Below, piece by piece: positions 16,842 through 25,367 of a stretch of 64,000 nt of DNA. This DNA comes from Isoptericola sediminis (GTDB lineage: Bacteria; Actinomycetota; Actinomycetes; Actinomycetales; Cellulomonadaceae). Position 1 is the stretch's first letter. Each line of letters opens with the position of its first letter. Location of the stretch: positions 45,759-109,758 of the forward strand of contig NZ_JABFAJ010000006.1 in assembly GCF_013085345.1 (NCBI RefSeq), in the 5' to 3' direction. The position numbers were made by a program, and so were the translations under genes. The notes beneath the pieces were generated by a model, which worked only from the letters and a program-made list of their open reading frames with translations, made no database searches and had not been told where the DNA came from.

Positions 16842-18161
16842 TCACTCGCCCAGGCGTGCCGGCAGCTCCGCGGTGACGACCAGGCCGCCGTCGGTCCCGG
16901 ACCCGACGTCGAGCGTGCCCCCGAGCAGCGCCGCCCGGTGGCGGACGGCGGCGAGTCCGGGGTCCTCGCCGAAGCCGGAGGCGAGGCTCCGTCCGTCGTC
17001 GGCGACGACGATGCGCAGCCGGCCCGCGGCGACGACCAGGCGGACCTGCACGCGGCGTCCCCCGGTGGCGTCCCGCACGTCCCGCAGCACCTCCTGCACG
17101 ATCCGGAAGGCCGCGGCGTCGACCATCGCGTCGATCGAGCCGCGGGGCACGTCGACCCGCGTCGACACGTCGACACCGGCGGCGAGGACGGGCTGGACGA
17201 GTGCGGCCAGGCCGGCCGGTCCGGTGGCCGCGGGCAGGTGCTCCCGCGCCGCGGTGTCCGCGTCGTGACCCGCCCGCGCCGGGTCGAGCGCGCCCCGCAG
17301 CAGCAGGGTCGTCGCCCGCAGCTCGTGCACGGTGGCCGATGTCGCCTCGCGCACGTGGCGCAGCGCCGTGCCGGCCGCGTCGTCGTCGCGGCCCATCGCG
17401 CCGGCCGCCACGTCGGTGTGCAGGGCCACGAGCGACAGGTTGTGGCCGACGACCTCCTGCAGGTCCAGTGCGACCCGCAGCAGCTCCTGCTGGCGGCGGT
17501 GCCGGGCGTCGTCCTCGGGTCCGTCCGGCGCTTCCGGCGCTTCCGGTGGGTGCAGGGCGCTCGGTGCGGTCGCGGTGGAGGGTGCCGCCGGCGTGGGGGG
17601 CTCGTCCGGTCCGAGCGTCCCGGCCCCCGCCACGGCCGACGGCGCAGCCGACTGCGCGGTACGTCGCCACCGGAGCAGCAGGCCGAGGCACACGGCCGCC
17701 GTCACCAGCGCCGCGCCGAGGACCAGCTCCACGAGCGAGTCGGAGGCGAGACCCGTCCCGGGCGGTCCGAGGGCCGGTGCCGCGACGACCAGCGCCGCGC
17801 CGGCCCCGGCCGCCCAGCGCTCGTGCCCCTGCGCGGTGGCCGCGCAGAGCGCCGTCACCGCGGCCAGCGGCGTCCCCAGCGCACCGAGCCCCTCCGCGGC
17901 GCACACGAGGACGCCGACGGAGGTCAGCACCACCATCAGGACCGGGGCGGGCCGCCGCAGCAGCACCAGGAGGCCGAAGCCGACCGCGGCGAGGACACCG
18001 AGGAGCCCCGCGTGCCGACCGACCAGGACGGCGCCGGTGAGCACCAGCATCGTCCCCAGCGCCGCCGCGACGTCGACCAACCAGGGCGCCGGGCGCGGGG
18101 CAGGAGCGACGGTGGCGTCGTCGACGTCGACGACACCTCCGGGGACCGGCAGGGCGGGCAC
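16842..18161 (-). CDS. NarL-type sensor kinase homologue lacking the phospho-acceptor His
   Basis: The 439-residue protein has a six-helix N-terminal membrane region (about 30-180), a Pro/Ala linker and a HisKA_3-like dimerisation segment. The motif that should read LHD reads DLQEVVGHNLS, putting Gln at residue 235 where the phosphorylated His belongs (CAG codon, 17459-17457). The ATPase domain is also degenerate: AFRIVQEVLRDVRDA has Asp where the N-box Asn is expected, and DDGRSLASG replaces the glycine-rich lid. No response regulator is adjacent. GTG 18161 follows TACGCT by 6 bases; upstream frame is open but would run into the promoter of the divergent ATPase gene. Confidence 0.75.
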   Translation of the reverse strand: MPALPVPGGVVDVDDATVAPAPRPAPWLVDVAAALGTMLVLTGAVLVGRHAGLLGVLAAVGFGLLVLLRRPAPVLMVVLTSVGVLVCAAEGLGALGTPLAAVTALCAATAQGHERWAAGAGAALVVAAPALGPPGTGLASDSLVELVLGAALVTAAVCLGLLLRWRRTAQSAAPSAVAGAGTLGPDEPPTPAAPSTATAPSALHPPEAPEAPDGPEDDARHRRQQELLRVALDLQEVVGHNLSLVALHTDVAAGAMGRDDDAAGTALRHVREATSATVHELRATTLLLRGALDPARAGHDADTAAREHLPAATGPAGLAALVQPVLAAGVDVSTRVDVPRGSIDAMVDAAAFRIVQEVLRDVRDATGGRRVQVRLVVAAGRLRIVVADDGRSLASGFGEDPGLAAVRHRAALLGGTLDVGSGTDGGLVVTAELPARLGE

Positions 18162-18236
18162 GTCGACAGCGTAGGGCCGACTCCCCGCCCGTGCAGTCGG
18201 GAGGCCGGAGGTCCGGTCCGGCGCGACGATGGAACC

Positions 18237-20171
18237 ATGAGCGGACCGTCGGCACCGACCGGTGCCGGATCGGACGGGGTGCGGCGCACACGGCTGCGGT
18301 GGTTCGTGCAGCGCTACCCCTGGGTGGCGGCATCCCTGCTGGTGCTGGTCGTCGTGCTCGGGCTGCTGGCCGGCGGCCAGGAGACGACGGCGCGCTGGGT
18401 CGGGTCCGCCTGGGCGCTGGTCGTGGGCCTGCGCGTCGCCGGGCACATGGTCCGTGACGTCCTCGCCGGGCACTGGGGCGTCGACCTGCTCGCGCTGACC
18501 GCGATCGTCGCGACGGTCGTCGTCGGCGAGTACGTGGCGTCGCTGGTCGTCGTGCTCATGCTAACCGGTGGGCAGGCGCTGGAGGACTTCGCCGCGCACC
18601 GGGCGCGCCAGGAGCTGCGCGCGCTGCTGGAACGCGCACCCACCCGTGCCCACCGGCTGGGACCCGACGGCACGATTACCGACGTCGACGTCGCCGACCT
18701 CGGTCCCGGCGACCTCGTCCTCGTCCGCCCCGCCGAGGTGGTGCCGGTGGACGCCGAGCTGGTGGGGCCGGAGACCGACTTCGACGAGTCCTCGCTCACC
18801 GGCGAGAGCCTGCCGGTCACCCGGCACGTCGGGGACCCGGTGCTCTCCGGCGCGCTGAACACCGAGCAGGCCGTGACCCTGCGGGCCACGGCGGCCGCGG
18901 CGGACAGCCAGTACGCCCGCATCGTGGCCATGGTCCGCGAGGCCGCCGAGTCCCGGGCGCCGGTGGTGCGCCTCGCGGACCGGTACGCCGTGCCCTTCAC
19001 CCTCTTCGCCTTCCTCGTGGCGGGGGCCGCGTGGGTGTACCACCGCGACCCCACCGTGGTGGCCGAGGTGCTCGTGGTCGCCACCCCGTGCCCGCTGCTC
19101 ATCGCCGCCCCGGTGGCGTTCCTCGGCGGCATGAGCCGGGCGGCCCGGCACGGCCTCATCGTCAAGGACGCCGGCACCCTGGAGCAGCTGTCCGCGGTGC
19201 GGTCCGTCGCCTTCGACAAGACCGGCACCATCACCCTCGGCCGTCCCACGCTGCTGGCCGTCCACCCCCGCCCCCCGTGGAGCGCGGACGACCTGCTGCG
19301 GCTCGCGGCGTCGGCCGAGCAGTACTCCTCGCACGTGCTGGCCACCACGATCCAGGACGCCGCCACGCGGCGCGGGCTGGACCTGCTCGGCGCCCGGAGC
19401 GCCCGGGAGGAGGCGACGCACGGTGTCGCGGCCGACGTCGGCGGCCACGACGTCGTCGTCGGCAAGCGGCAGCGGGTCGCCTCCGCCGCGCCCGACGTCG
19501 AGGAGCAGAACCTGGGGCCGGGCGAGCTCGCCGTCTACGTGGCCGTCGACGGCCGCTTCGCCGGCACGCTGGTGATGAGCGACCCCGCCCGCTCCGACGC
19601 CCGGCGAACGATGGACGAGCTCGCCGGTCTCGGGATCACGCGCACGATGATGCTCAGCGGCGACTCCCGCTCCACCGCCGAGCACATCGCCGCGGCGGTG
19701 GGCATCGCCCAGGTGGACGCCGAGTGCCTGCCCGAGGACAAGGTGCGCATCGTCCGCGACCTGCCCGACCGGCCCGTGATGATGGTCGGGGACGGGGTCA
19801 ACGACGCCCCGGTCCTGGCCGCCGCCGAGGTCGGCGTGGCGATGGGGGCGCGGGGTTCGACGGCGGCCAGCGAGTCCGCGGACGTGGTCATCCTCACCGA
19901 GGACCTCGTCCGGACGGCCACCGCCGTGCGCGTCGGACGACGGACCATGACCGTCGCGCTGCAGAGCATCTGGCTGGGGATCGCGCTGTCCGTGGTCCTC
20001 ATGGGGATCGCCGCCACCGGCGTGATCCCGGCCGTCGTCGGAGCCCTGAGCCAGGAGGTCGTCGACCTGCTCGCGATCCTCAACGCGTTGCGCGCCCTGC
20101 AGGACGACCGTCACGAACGGGTACGCCGTCCGGCGCGGGCCGTCCCGGCCGAGGGGGCGCGCGCCCGCTGA
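18237..20171 (+). CDS. P1B-type heavy-metal-translocating ATPase
   Basis: A 644-residue P-type ATPase with membrane helices, actuator motif ESSLTGESLPVTR, the metal-site helix VVATPCPLLIAAPVAF, phosphorylation motif FDKTGTITLG, hinge MVGDGVNDAPVLAAAEVG and a C-terminal helix pair with SQEVVDLLAILNALRAL. There is no N-terminal metal-binding domain. The CPL motif differs from the usual CPC/CPH, and the nucleotide-domain motif normally SEHP reads SSHV, so the metal cannot be assigned. It diverges from the His-less kinase gene. ATG 18237 has a GAACC context but no strong ribosome binding site. Confidence 0.9.
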   Translation: MSGPSAPTGAGSDGVRRTRLRWFVQRYPWVAASLLVLVVVLGLLAGGQETTARWVGSAWALVVGLRVAGHMVRDVLAGHWGVDLLALTAIVATVVVGEYVASLVVVLMLTGGQALEDFAAHRARQELRALLERAPTRAHRLGPDGTITDVDVADLGPGDLVLVRPAEVVPVDAELVGPETDFDESSLTGESLPVTRHVGDPVLSGALNTEQAVTLRATAAAADSQYARIVAMVREAAESRAPVVRLADRYAVPFTLFAFLVAGAAWVYHRDPTVVAEVLVVATPCPLLIAAPVAFLGGMSRAARHGLIVKDAGTLEQLSAVRSVAFDKTGTITLGRPTLLAVHPRPPWSADDLLRLAASAEQYSSHVLATTIQDAATRRGLDLLGARSAREEATHGVAADVGGHDVVVGKRQRVASAAPDVEEQNLGPGELAVYVAVDGRFAGTLVMSDPARSDARRTMDELAGLGITRTMMLSGDSRSTAEHIAAAVGIAQVDAECLPEDKVRIVRDLPDRPVMMVGDGVNDAPVLAAAEVGVAMGARGSTAASESADVVILTEDLVRTATAVRVGRRTMTVALQSIWLGIALSVVLMGIAATGVIPAVVGALSQEVVDLLAILNALRALQDDRHERVRRPARAVPAEGARAR

Positions 20172-20193
20172 GGGGCGGCGCTACCGTGGCGGC

Positions 20194-20670
20194 ATGGGTC
20201 TGGTCACCCGCATGCTGCGCACCCGCTGGCTGGTCCGCGCACCGATCTGGCTGTACCGCGCCGGCCTCGGAGCGCTGCTCGGCGACCGGCTGCTGATGCT
20301 GCAGCACCGGGGGCGCACGACGGGCGAGGCCCGCTTCGTGGTGCTCGAGGTCGTCGGGCGGCCCTCCGCGGACCGGCTGGTGGTGGCCTCGGGGCTCGGC
20401 CCCCGTCCCCAGTGGTACCGCAACATCGTGGTCGAGCCCCGGGTGCTGGTCTCCGTGGGCCGGCGGCGCGACGTGCGTGCCGTCGCCGAACCGCTCGACC
20501 CCGACGCCGGTGTGGCGCGGCTCGAGGAGTACGCCGCACAGCATCCCGCCGCCTGGGCGGCGCTGCGGCCGGTCGTGTCCGAGTGGGCCGAACCCCTGGG
20601 CGCCGCCCGGGGCGAGCCCGACTGGCGGCGCGTCGTCCCGGTGGTCGAGCTGCGGCTCCTGGACGGCTGA
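20194..20670 (+). CDS. DDN-type deazaflavin-dependent nitroreductase-family protein
   Basis: A 158-residue single-domain split-barrel protein. LLMLQHRGRTTGEARFVVLEVV, a glycine-bearing VVASGLGPRPQWYRNIV and the late EWAEPLG are hallmarks of the F420H2-dependent reductases related to mycobacterial DDN. These use reduced coenzyme F420 to reduce quinones or nitro compounds. ATG 20194 is 6 bases after TACCGT (20182-20187), so a leaderless message is likely. Almost the whole gene lies opposite the open tail of the minus-strand frame that starts at 21472; the motifs make this strand the real coding strand. Confidence 0.87.
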   Translation: MGLVTRMLRTRWLVRAPIWLYRAGLGALLGDRLLMLQHRGRTTGEARFVVLEVVGRPSADRLVVASGLGPRPQWYRNIVVEPRVLVSVGRRRDVRAVAEPLDPDAGVARLEEYAAQHPAAWAALRPVVSEWAEPLGAARGEPDWRRVVPVVELRLLDG

Positions 20671-21472
20671 CCGGCGCGGTCGCCGCGTCGGCGCTCGCGG
20701 GCGCGTCCGGCCCGGACCCGGTCTCGGGCGGGTCGGCGCACACGGCCGCCGCGACCCGGTCGACCAGGGCGTCGATCGTGAGGTCCGGCGGCACGTCGGC
20801 ACCGACCGGTGCCCGCGTCGCCACGAGGACGAGCGCCTCGCACGCCACGGTCGCGACGGCGGTCACGCGCCACCGTGCTCCCGTGCGGTCGGTCTCGACG
20901 CCGGTGAGGCCGGTCACGGCCGGCGCCGGTCCGTCCGCCGGGCCGGGCCCCGTCAGCGGGCGCACCGCCGTCAGCGACGCACCGCCGCGCCGGGCCGTGT
21001 CCTGCAGGCGTTCGCGCCGGCCGGGCCGGTGGACCCGGTCGTGCATCTCGTCGCGGCGGAACGCCGCCGCCCCGGGGCCGGCCTCCACCGAGGCCACCAC
21101 GCTCGTGTAGACCTCCACGTCCCCCTGGCGGACCCCGGCCGTCGCGGTCACCGTGTCCTCCTCGACCACGAGCCGCAGCGGCCTGCCGTCGGCGAGATAA
21201 CGCTGGCCCGGCAGCAGGTACGGCGCCGGGTCGTGCGGCGGGACCGCGGACACCCACCGCGCCTCGACCGGGACCGCCTCCGTGCTCCCGGCGGGGAAGT
21301 CGTCCGGCGTCAGCGCCCAGGTACCCGGGTGCCACCGCTGCTGCAGGGCGGCGCGCAGCGGCGGGCCGCCGACCAGCACCGCGACGAGCAGCGCGAAGAG
21401 CACCGCCGTCGCGACGGGCACGACGATCTCTCCCCGCCAGCCGCGGGTCGGCGCCGTGTGGCCGGCCGTCAC
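20204..21472 (-). CDS. Membrane protein of a putative T7SS-substrate operon, with over-long tail
   Basis: GTG 21472 overlaps the stop of the preceding gene (GTGA). The first 255 residues look like a real protein: basic start, one membrane helix (about 14-37), then a mixed extracytoplasmic domain (WHPGTWALTPDDFPAGSTEAV, RLVVEEDTVTATAGV, GDVEVYTSVVASVEAGPGAA, WRVTAVATVACEALVLVATRAP). After about 20705 the frame stays open for about 165 Arg/Pro/Ala-rich residues antisense to the deazaflavin reductase gene; that part is probably not functional or the stop has been lost. I recognise no family. It may be a partner or anchor for the two products encoded before it. Confidence 0.6.
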   Translation of the reverse strand: MTAGHTAPTRGWRGEIVVPVATAVLFALLVAVLVGGPPLRAALQQRWHPGTWALTPDDFPAGSTEAVPVEARWVSAVPPHDPAPYLLPGQRYLADGRPLRLVVEEDTVTATAGVRQGDVEVYTSVVASVEAGPGAAAFRRDEMHDRVHRPGRRERLQDTARRGGASLTAVRPLTGPGPADGPAPAVTGLTGVETDRTGARWRVTAVATVACEALVLVATRAPVGADVPPDLTIDALVDRVAAAVCADPPETGSGPDAPASADAATAPVSRPGAAARPPGRRAASRARPGRRPGVRPTRTRPAAAPPRRRDAVRRTPRAAPHRRRGRAVRRRHARRAAGPRRPAPGARPRCCGTTGDGGRAPRPPPAGPRRAARRPRAPRSGPRPSCAPGAAASAAGRRAALRGRRGTARSVRGPASGCAACG

Positions 21473-23598
21473 GACCGCTCTCCCAGCCGCCGCCCCAGGC
21501 CCGAGTGCACGTCGAACGAGTCGCGGAAGGTGATGGTCATGGTCTGCGAGTCCGCCGCCCAGCGTCGTGCGGCGTCGTCGATCGCGTCGGGCGGCAGACC
21601 CCGGTCGGCGAGCTCCCGGCGCCACGCGGTCTCGAAGGGCGTCACGACCCGTTCCCGCAGGGTGTCCTCGGTCGCGAGCACCTCCTCGCGGGCGGCACCG
21701 ACGTGGTCGGGCCCCAGCGGCGGCAGGAGCGTGCCGAGCCCGAGCAGGCCGAGCGATGTCCGCGCCCCGACCGGCGTCGTGGCCAGGTTCAGCCCGGTCG
21801 AGTACAGCAGCGCGTCCTCGGCGGCGGCGTCCTGGGCGACGGAGATCGTGCCCGAGGCGATGGAGCCGACGACGGCGGCCCCGTCCGCGACGCCGGCCTG
21901 CGCGAGCGCTTCCGCGTCGGCGGCCCCGACACCCTCCGCCGTCGCCGTGGCGGCGGCCGCGGCCACCGCGATGTCGACCTGCCGCAACCAGTGACCGGAG
22001 GCGGTCTCCGTGGTCGAGGTCGCGGCGACGACGTCCCGGAGCGCGAACGCGTCCAGCCGGGGCTGCACGACCTCCGGCACCGGCTCGGCGCCCTCTGCCA
22101 GCGGGGGCAGCCCCCGGACGCCCGGCGCGGGCGGCGAGCCGTCGGCCGACGGGTGCCACGCGGCGTCGTCGGCCGAGACGAGGTACGGCGCGTACGCCGC
22201 CGCGACGTGCCGGCTCGCGGCGTCGGACACCGGGTACGCCCCCGCGAGCAGACCCCCGGGTGCGACGAGCGCCGTCGTGGCCGCGGAGCTCGCCAGGGCC
22301 GCCCGGACCTGCTGCGGGGCGTCGGCACCGGGGTGCGTCCCGGCGCCGATGGCGGCGGCGAGCAGGCCGGTGACGGCGGTGCCGCCGTCGGGCCAGCCGT
22401 CCGGTGGTGCCACGCCGAACCAGGCGTGCGCGCGGTCGGTCACGTCGGCGGCGGTGGTGCCGGGCGGTGCCAGGTGGCGCAGTGCGGCGTCCGGGTCGGC
22501 AGCCAGGCCGGTGGCGACCGCCACGGTGAGGGTGCCGGTCGCGGCGGTGTCGGCCTCGCTGCTTCCGGTCGCACCGTGGCGCTCGACGAGGGCGTCCGCG
22601 GCACCGCGGTGGACGTCGGCCGGCAGGGCAGGGCGCAGCAGCGCGGCGGCGAGGTCGGCCCGGTCGCCGAGCTCGTGGAAGCCAGGAGGTAGCGCGGAGA
22701 CCAGGGCGTTCCCCAGCGCGTACCGCTCGGTCGGCGTGGCGTGCCGCGCCCAGGCGGCCAGCCCGGTGGCCAGCGCCTCCCGGGTCGGCCCGGCGACGGC
22801 CCCGACGCCCAGCGCGGCGTAGAGCTCCGCGGGCCCGACCCGTTCCCACAGGGCCGTCCACAGCACCGGGTCGTCGCCGGCCGCGGCCAGGGCGGCGACC
22901 GTCCCCTCGCGGAGCTCCTGGCGCTCCGCGGGGTCGGCGCCGGCGACCGCCCCCGCCGACAGCCGCTCCGCGAGCCGCACGCCGTCGGCCCAGCGGCTGC
23001 CGAGGTCCGCCAGGGTCGTGCCGTCGGCGACCGCCCACCGCACGAGGTCCGGGTGCCCGAGCCCGCCGAGCCGGCGGGCGGCGACCCGGGAGCTGGTCTC
23101 CTTGGTCTCCCGCACGCGGTACCACCGGCGCTCGGCGTCGAGGACGTCGTCGTGGGCGGCGTCCCGGCGTGCCCGTGCCTCCGCGGCGAGCCGTGCCGCG
23201 TCCAGGTGGCGCAGGTCCGCCGTGTCGAGACCCAGCTGCCAGGCCGCGGCCTCGTCGGCCTCGGCCCGGCGCACCCGCGTCCACGCCTCCTCGCGCTGCG
23301 CGATCGCCTGGAGAGCCTCGTGCTGCTCGCGGGCCAGCCCCGCCGCGCGGTCGGCCAGCACGCGCGCCGTCTCGCGCAGCACCCGGTCGCTCAGCCGGAC
23401 CCGAGCCATCAGGTCGTCCAGCGCCGTCCGGGCCGTGTCGACGGCGGCCGACCGCTGGCGCGTCATGGTCGTGTCCAGGCCCACCAGGTCGGAGTGCACC
23501 GTGGACAGGGCGGCGGACGCGCGCGAGGCGCCGCTCGCCAGGGAGTCCAGGACCTCGGGCGACCCGCTCAGGGGCTCGAACGGCCGGTCCACCGTCAT
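21469..23598 (-). CDS. Large helical protein, putative type VII secretion-associated
   Basis: A 709-residue protein with no signal peptide and no membrane helix. Residues 1-165 are almost pure amphipathic helix/coiled coil (SRASAALSTVHSDLVGLDTT, then Ala/Arg/Glu-rich heptads to RWYRVRETKET), the length and style of LXG/WXG-type N-terminal domains. The rest is alpha-rich, with ERYALGNALVSALPPGF, DAFALRDVVAATS and a conserved-looking end with DDAARRWAADSQTMTITFRD. ATG 23598 overlaps the stop of the small EspC-like gene (ATGA). DUF6571-type proteins have similar size and context, but I cannot confirm this. A toxin domain is not evident. Confidence 0.65.
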   Translation of the reverse strand: MTVDRPFEPLSGSPEVLDSLASGASRASAALSTVHSDLVGLDTTMTRQRSAAVDTARTALDDLMARVRLSDRVLRETARVLADRAAGLAREQHEALQAIAQREEAWTRVRRAEADEAAAWQLGLDTADLRHLDAARLAAEARARRDAAHDDVLDAERRWYRVRETKETSSRVAARRLGGLGHPDLVRWAVADGTTLADLGSRWADGVRLAERLSAGAVAGADPAERQELREGTVAALAAAGDDPVLWTALWERVGPAELYAALGVGAVAGPTREALATGLAAWARHATPTERYALGNALVSALPPGFHELGDRADLAAALLRPALPADVHRGAADALVERHGATGSSEADTAATGTLTVAVATGLAADPDAALRHLAPPGTTAADVTDRAHAWFGVAPPDGWPDGGTAVTGLLAAAIGAGTHPGADAPQQVRAALASSAATTALVAPGGLLAGAYPVSDAASRHVAAAYAPYLVSADDAAWHPSADGSPPAPGVRGLPPLAEGAEPVPEVVQPRLDAFALRDVVAATSTTETASGHWLRQVDIAVAAAAATATAEGVGAADAEALAQAGVADGAAVVGSIASGTISVAQDAAAEDALLYSTGLNLATTPVGARTSLGLLGLGTLLPPLGPDHVGAAREEVLATEDTLRERVVTPFETAWRRELADRGLPPDAIDDAARRWAADSQTMTITFRDSFDVHSGLGRRLGERS

Positions 23599-23933
23599 CC
23601 GGCACCGTCCGTGCGGACCACCGGGGCGGGCGTCACGGCGGCGGCGGCGACGCGTTGCGCCGTCGTGCCCTCGGCGGTGTCGAAGGTGGCGGCGGTCCGC
23701 GCGAGCCGGTCCCCGAGACCCTCCAGGGTCGCGGCGAGCGTGGCCCGGAGCGGTCCCCATGCCGCCGTCAGGTCGTCGATCGCGGCGCCGAGCGCGGGGT
23801 CGCCGGCCGCCGCACCGGCACCGGTCCCGGTGAGATCGTCGGCCATCGCGGCAGGGTCCAGCCGGTCCGCGGCCGCGTGCGCCCGCCGTCCGGCCGCGGC
23901 GAGGTCGTCGGTGTCCAGGTCGAGGTGCGCCAT
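23595..23933 (-). CDS. Small EspC/WXG100-like helical protein
   Basis: A 112-residue, Ala-rich, two-helix protein: helix one LDTDDLAAAGRRAHAAADRL, a central AAWGPLR in the position of the WXG turn, and helix two EGLGDRLARTAATFDTAEGT with an F-x-x-A-E version of the YxxxD/E secretion signal. This fits type VII secretion targets of the EspC (PF10824)/WXG100 group, though the WXG is imperfect. ATG 23933 begins the first helix. Its stop overlaps the start of the 709-residue gene, so the two are coupled, as for chaperone-substrate or heterodimer partners in ESX systems. No ESX core gene is in the window. Confidence 0.65.
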   Translation of the reverse strand: MAHLDLDTDDLAAAGRRAHAAADRLDPAAMADDLTGTGAGAAAGDPALGAAIDDLTAAWGPLRATLAATLEGLGDRLARTAATFDTAEGTTAQRVAAAAVTPAPVVRTDGAG

Positions 23934-23996
23934 GCGGCCGGACGCTAGTGCGCCGACGTGCCGGCACACCGGCGTCGTCCACAGGCTGTGGACGCC

Positions 23997-24650
23997 TCAG
24001 TCCCACCAGAGCCGGTACCAGTGCTCGGCCGGGCCGTCCGGCGACAGGTCACCGGGCCGGCCCCACCAGCGGGTGACCTCGTGCGGCGGGACGCGGGCGT
24101 CGTCCACCCCGAGGGAGGCGACGAACCGCTCCAGCTCGTCGCACTGGCACCCGGGGCCGTGATGGTCACCGAGCACGAAGGCGTGGTCGGTGCGCACCAG
24201 CACCCCCTCGACCGTCACGCGTTCGTCGCAGCGGCCCGGGCCCACCACGTAGCCGTGCGCGCGCAACCGGTCGGGATGGCGGACGACGGCACGCAGCACG
24301 GTGCCGATGGTCGGGCCGTCGTTCTGCCGTTCGACGGCGAGGTAGTCGTCGTCGAGCCGGTCGAGCAGGGCGGCCGCCACCGGCTGGTCCAGCTCGGCGA
24401 ACCGGTAGAAGGACGACGCGCCGGCGCTGTCGGGCACCAGGACGGGTTCGAGCACCTCGTGCAGACCCGCGCGCAGCAACCAGCCGTGCCGGTCGGGGCA
24501 CCAGTGGTGCGGTCGGTCGGGGTCGCCCGCGAGCCGTTCCTCGGCCCGCCAGGCGGTCGCCAGGTCGACCGGCTCGGGGTGGACGAAGCGGCGGCCGGGC
24601 CGGGTGGGACGTCCGGTCGGTCCGGCGGGCGGCAGGGTCGGGGTCGGCAA
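23997..24650 (-). CDS. Hypothetical protein, TTG start
   Basis: A 217-residue soluble protein I do not recognise. After a Pro-rich start (LPPAGPTGRPTRPGR) it has WRAEERLAGDPDRPHHWCPD, SSFYRFAELDQPVAAALLD, VGPGRCDERVTVEGVLVRTD, GPGCQCDELERFVASLGVDD and EVTRWWGRPGD. The Cys/His spread (CPDRHG, CQC) could bind a metal, but no known finger spacing is seen. TTG 24650 is chosen because AGGAG lies exactly 5 bases upstream; the frame stays open further up with no comparable site. It may join the T7SS-like genes downstream, which start 63 bases past its stop on the other side. Confidence 0.6.
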   Translation of the reverse strand: MPTPTLPPAGPTGRPTRPGRRFVHPEPVDLATAWRAEERLAGDPDRPHHWCPDRHGWLLRAGLHEVLEPVLVPDSAGASSFYRFAELDQPVAAALLDRLDDDYLAVERQNDGPTIGTVLRAVVRHPDRLRAHGYVVGPGRCDERVTVEGVLVRTDHAFVLGDHHGPGCQCDELERFVASLGVDDARVPPHEVTRWWGRPGDLSPDGPAEHWYRLWWD

Positions 24651-24834
24651 CGGGGCTCCTCGGTTCCGGGGGCGGTGTGCAGGCCACGGTGCCGTGCCGT
24701 CGGGGCCGTCGTCGGGTCGTCGCGGCGGGTCGGTGTCCCGCTGTGGAGGCCGGGGTCGGTGGGTGGGCGTCACGCGTTGCGCCAGGGGAGAACCGGCGTG
24801 ACAAGTCGCCGCCGACGGCGCATGCTCGGAACTG

Positions 24835-25317
24835 ATGTCTGACTCCACCACGCGACCCGTGCCGCGCACCTACCCGCCGACTCCGACGAGCGAACCGGTC
24901 AGCGACGAGCTTCTCGTGGTCCACCTCAAGGGTCGAGACACGGAGTACTTCCGGCGTCCCGAGCTCATCAGCCACGAGGTCGGCGACGGCGTGCTCACGG
25001 TCACGCTCGCCGGCACCGGCGACACCCCGCGCCGCACCCGCCACTTCCCGCTCGGGGAGGTCCTCGAGTACGTCGTCGAGGCTCCCAGCGCCGCCTACGA
25101 GACGGCGTTCGACGCCTGGACGCGCGCCGAGTTCGGTGTCGACGCCGAGACCTACCGGTCGATGCGGGACACCTCCGAGGGCGTGGCGATGGCCGAGAAG
25201 ATGCGACGGCAGATCGCCGAGGGCCTCGGCGTCGACCCGGACCAGGTGCACTTCGGCGGCTCCTTCACGATCGACGAGGACGACGACTGGGACTCCTCGC
25301 CCGACGACGACCAGTAG
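24835..25317 (+). CDS. Hypothetical acidic protein
   Basis: A 160-residue cytosolic protein of unknown family. Its first half is predicted beta (ELLVVHLKGRDTEYFRRPEL, GVLTVTLAGTGDTPRRTRHF), the second helical (AFDAWTRAEFGVDAETYRSM, MAEKMRRQIAEGLGVDPDQVHF), and it ends in a very acidic tail of Asp/Glu/Ser. ATG 24835 follows CATGCT by 8 bases. It diverges from the unknown TTG gene across a 184-base region in which I see no clear hairpin or repeat. Confidence 0.7.
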   Translation: MSDSTTRPVPRTYPPTPTSEPVSDELLVVHLKGRDTEYFRRPELISHEVGDGVLTVTLAGTGDTPRRTRHFPLGEVLEYVVEAPSAAYETAFDAWTRAEFGVDAETYRSMRDTSEGVAMAEKMRRQIAEGLGVDPDQVHFGGSFTIDEDDDWDSSPDDDQ

Positions 25318-25367
25318 CCGCGCGGGCCGGCCGATGAGTTCCGGCCCCCCGTCCCGTCGCTACCGGT

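Noticed and set aside
15387..18236. The open plus-strand frame upstream of the P-type ATPase start
   Set aside because: It is antisense to the CDF and kinase genes and lacks family sequence; ATG 18237 begins the ATPase.
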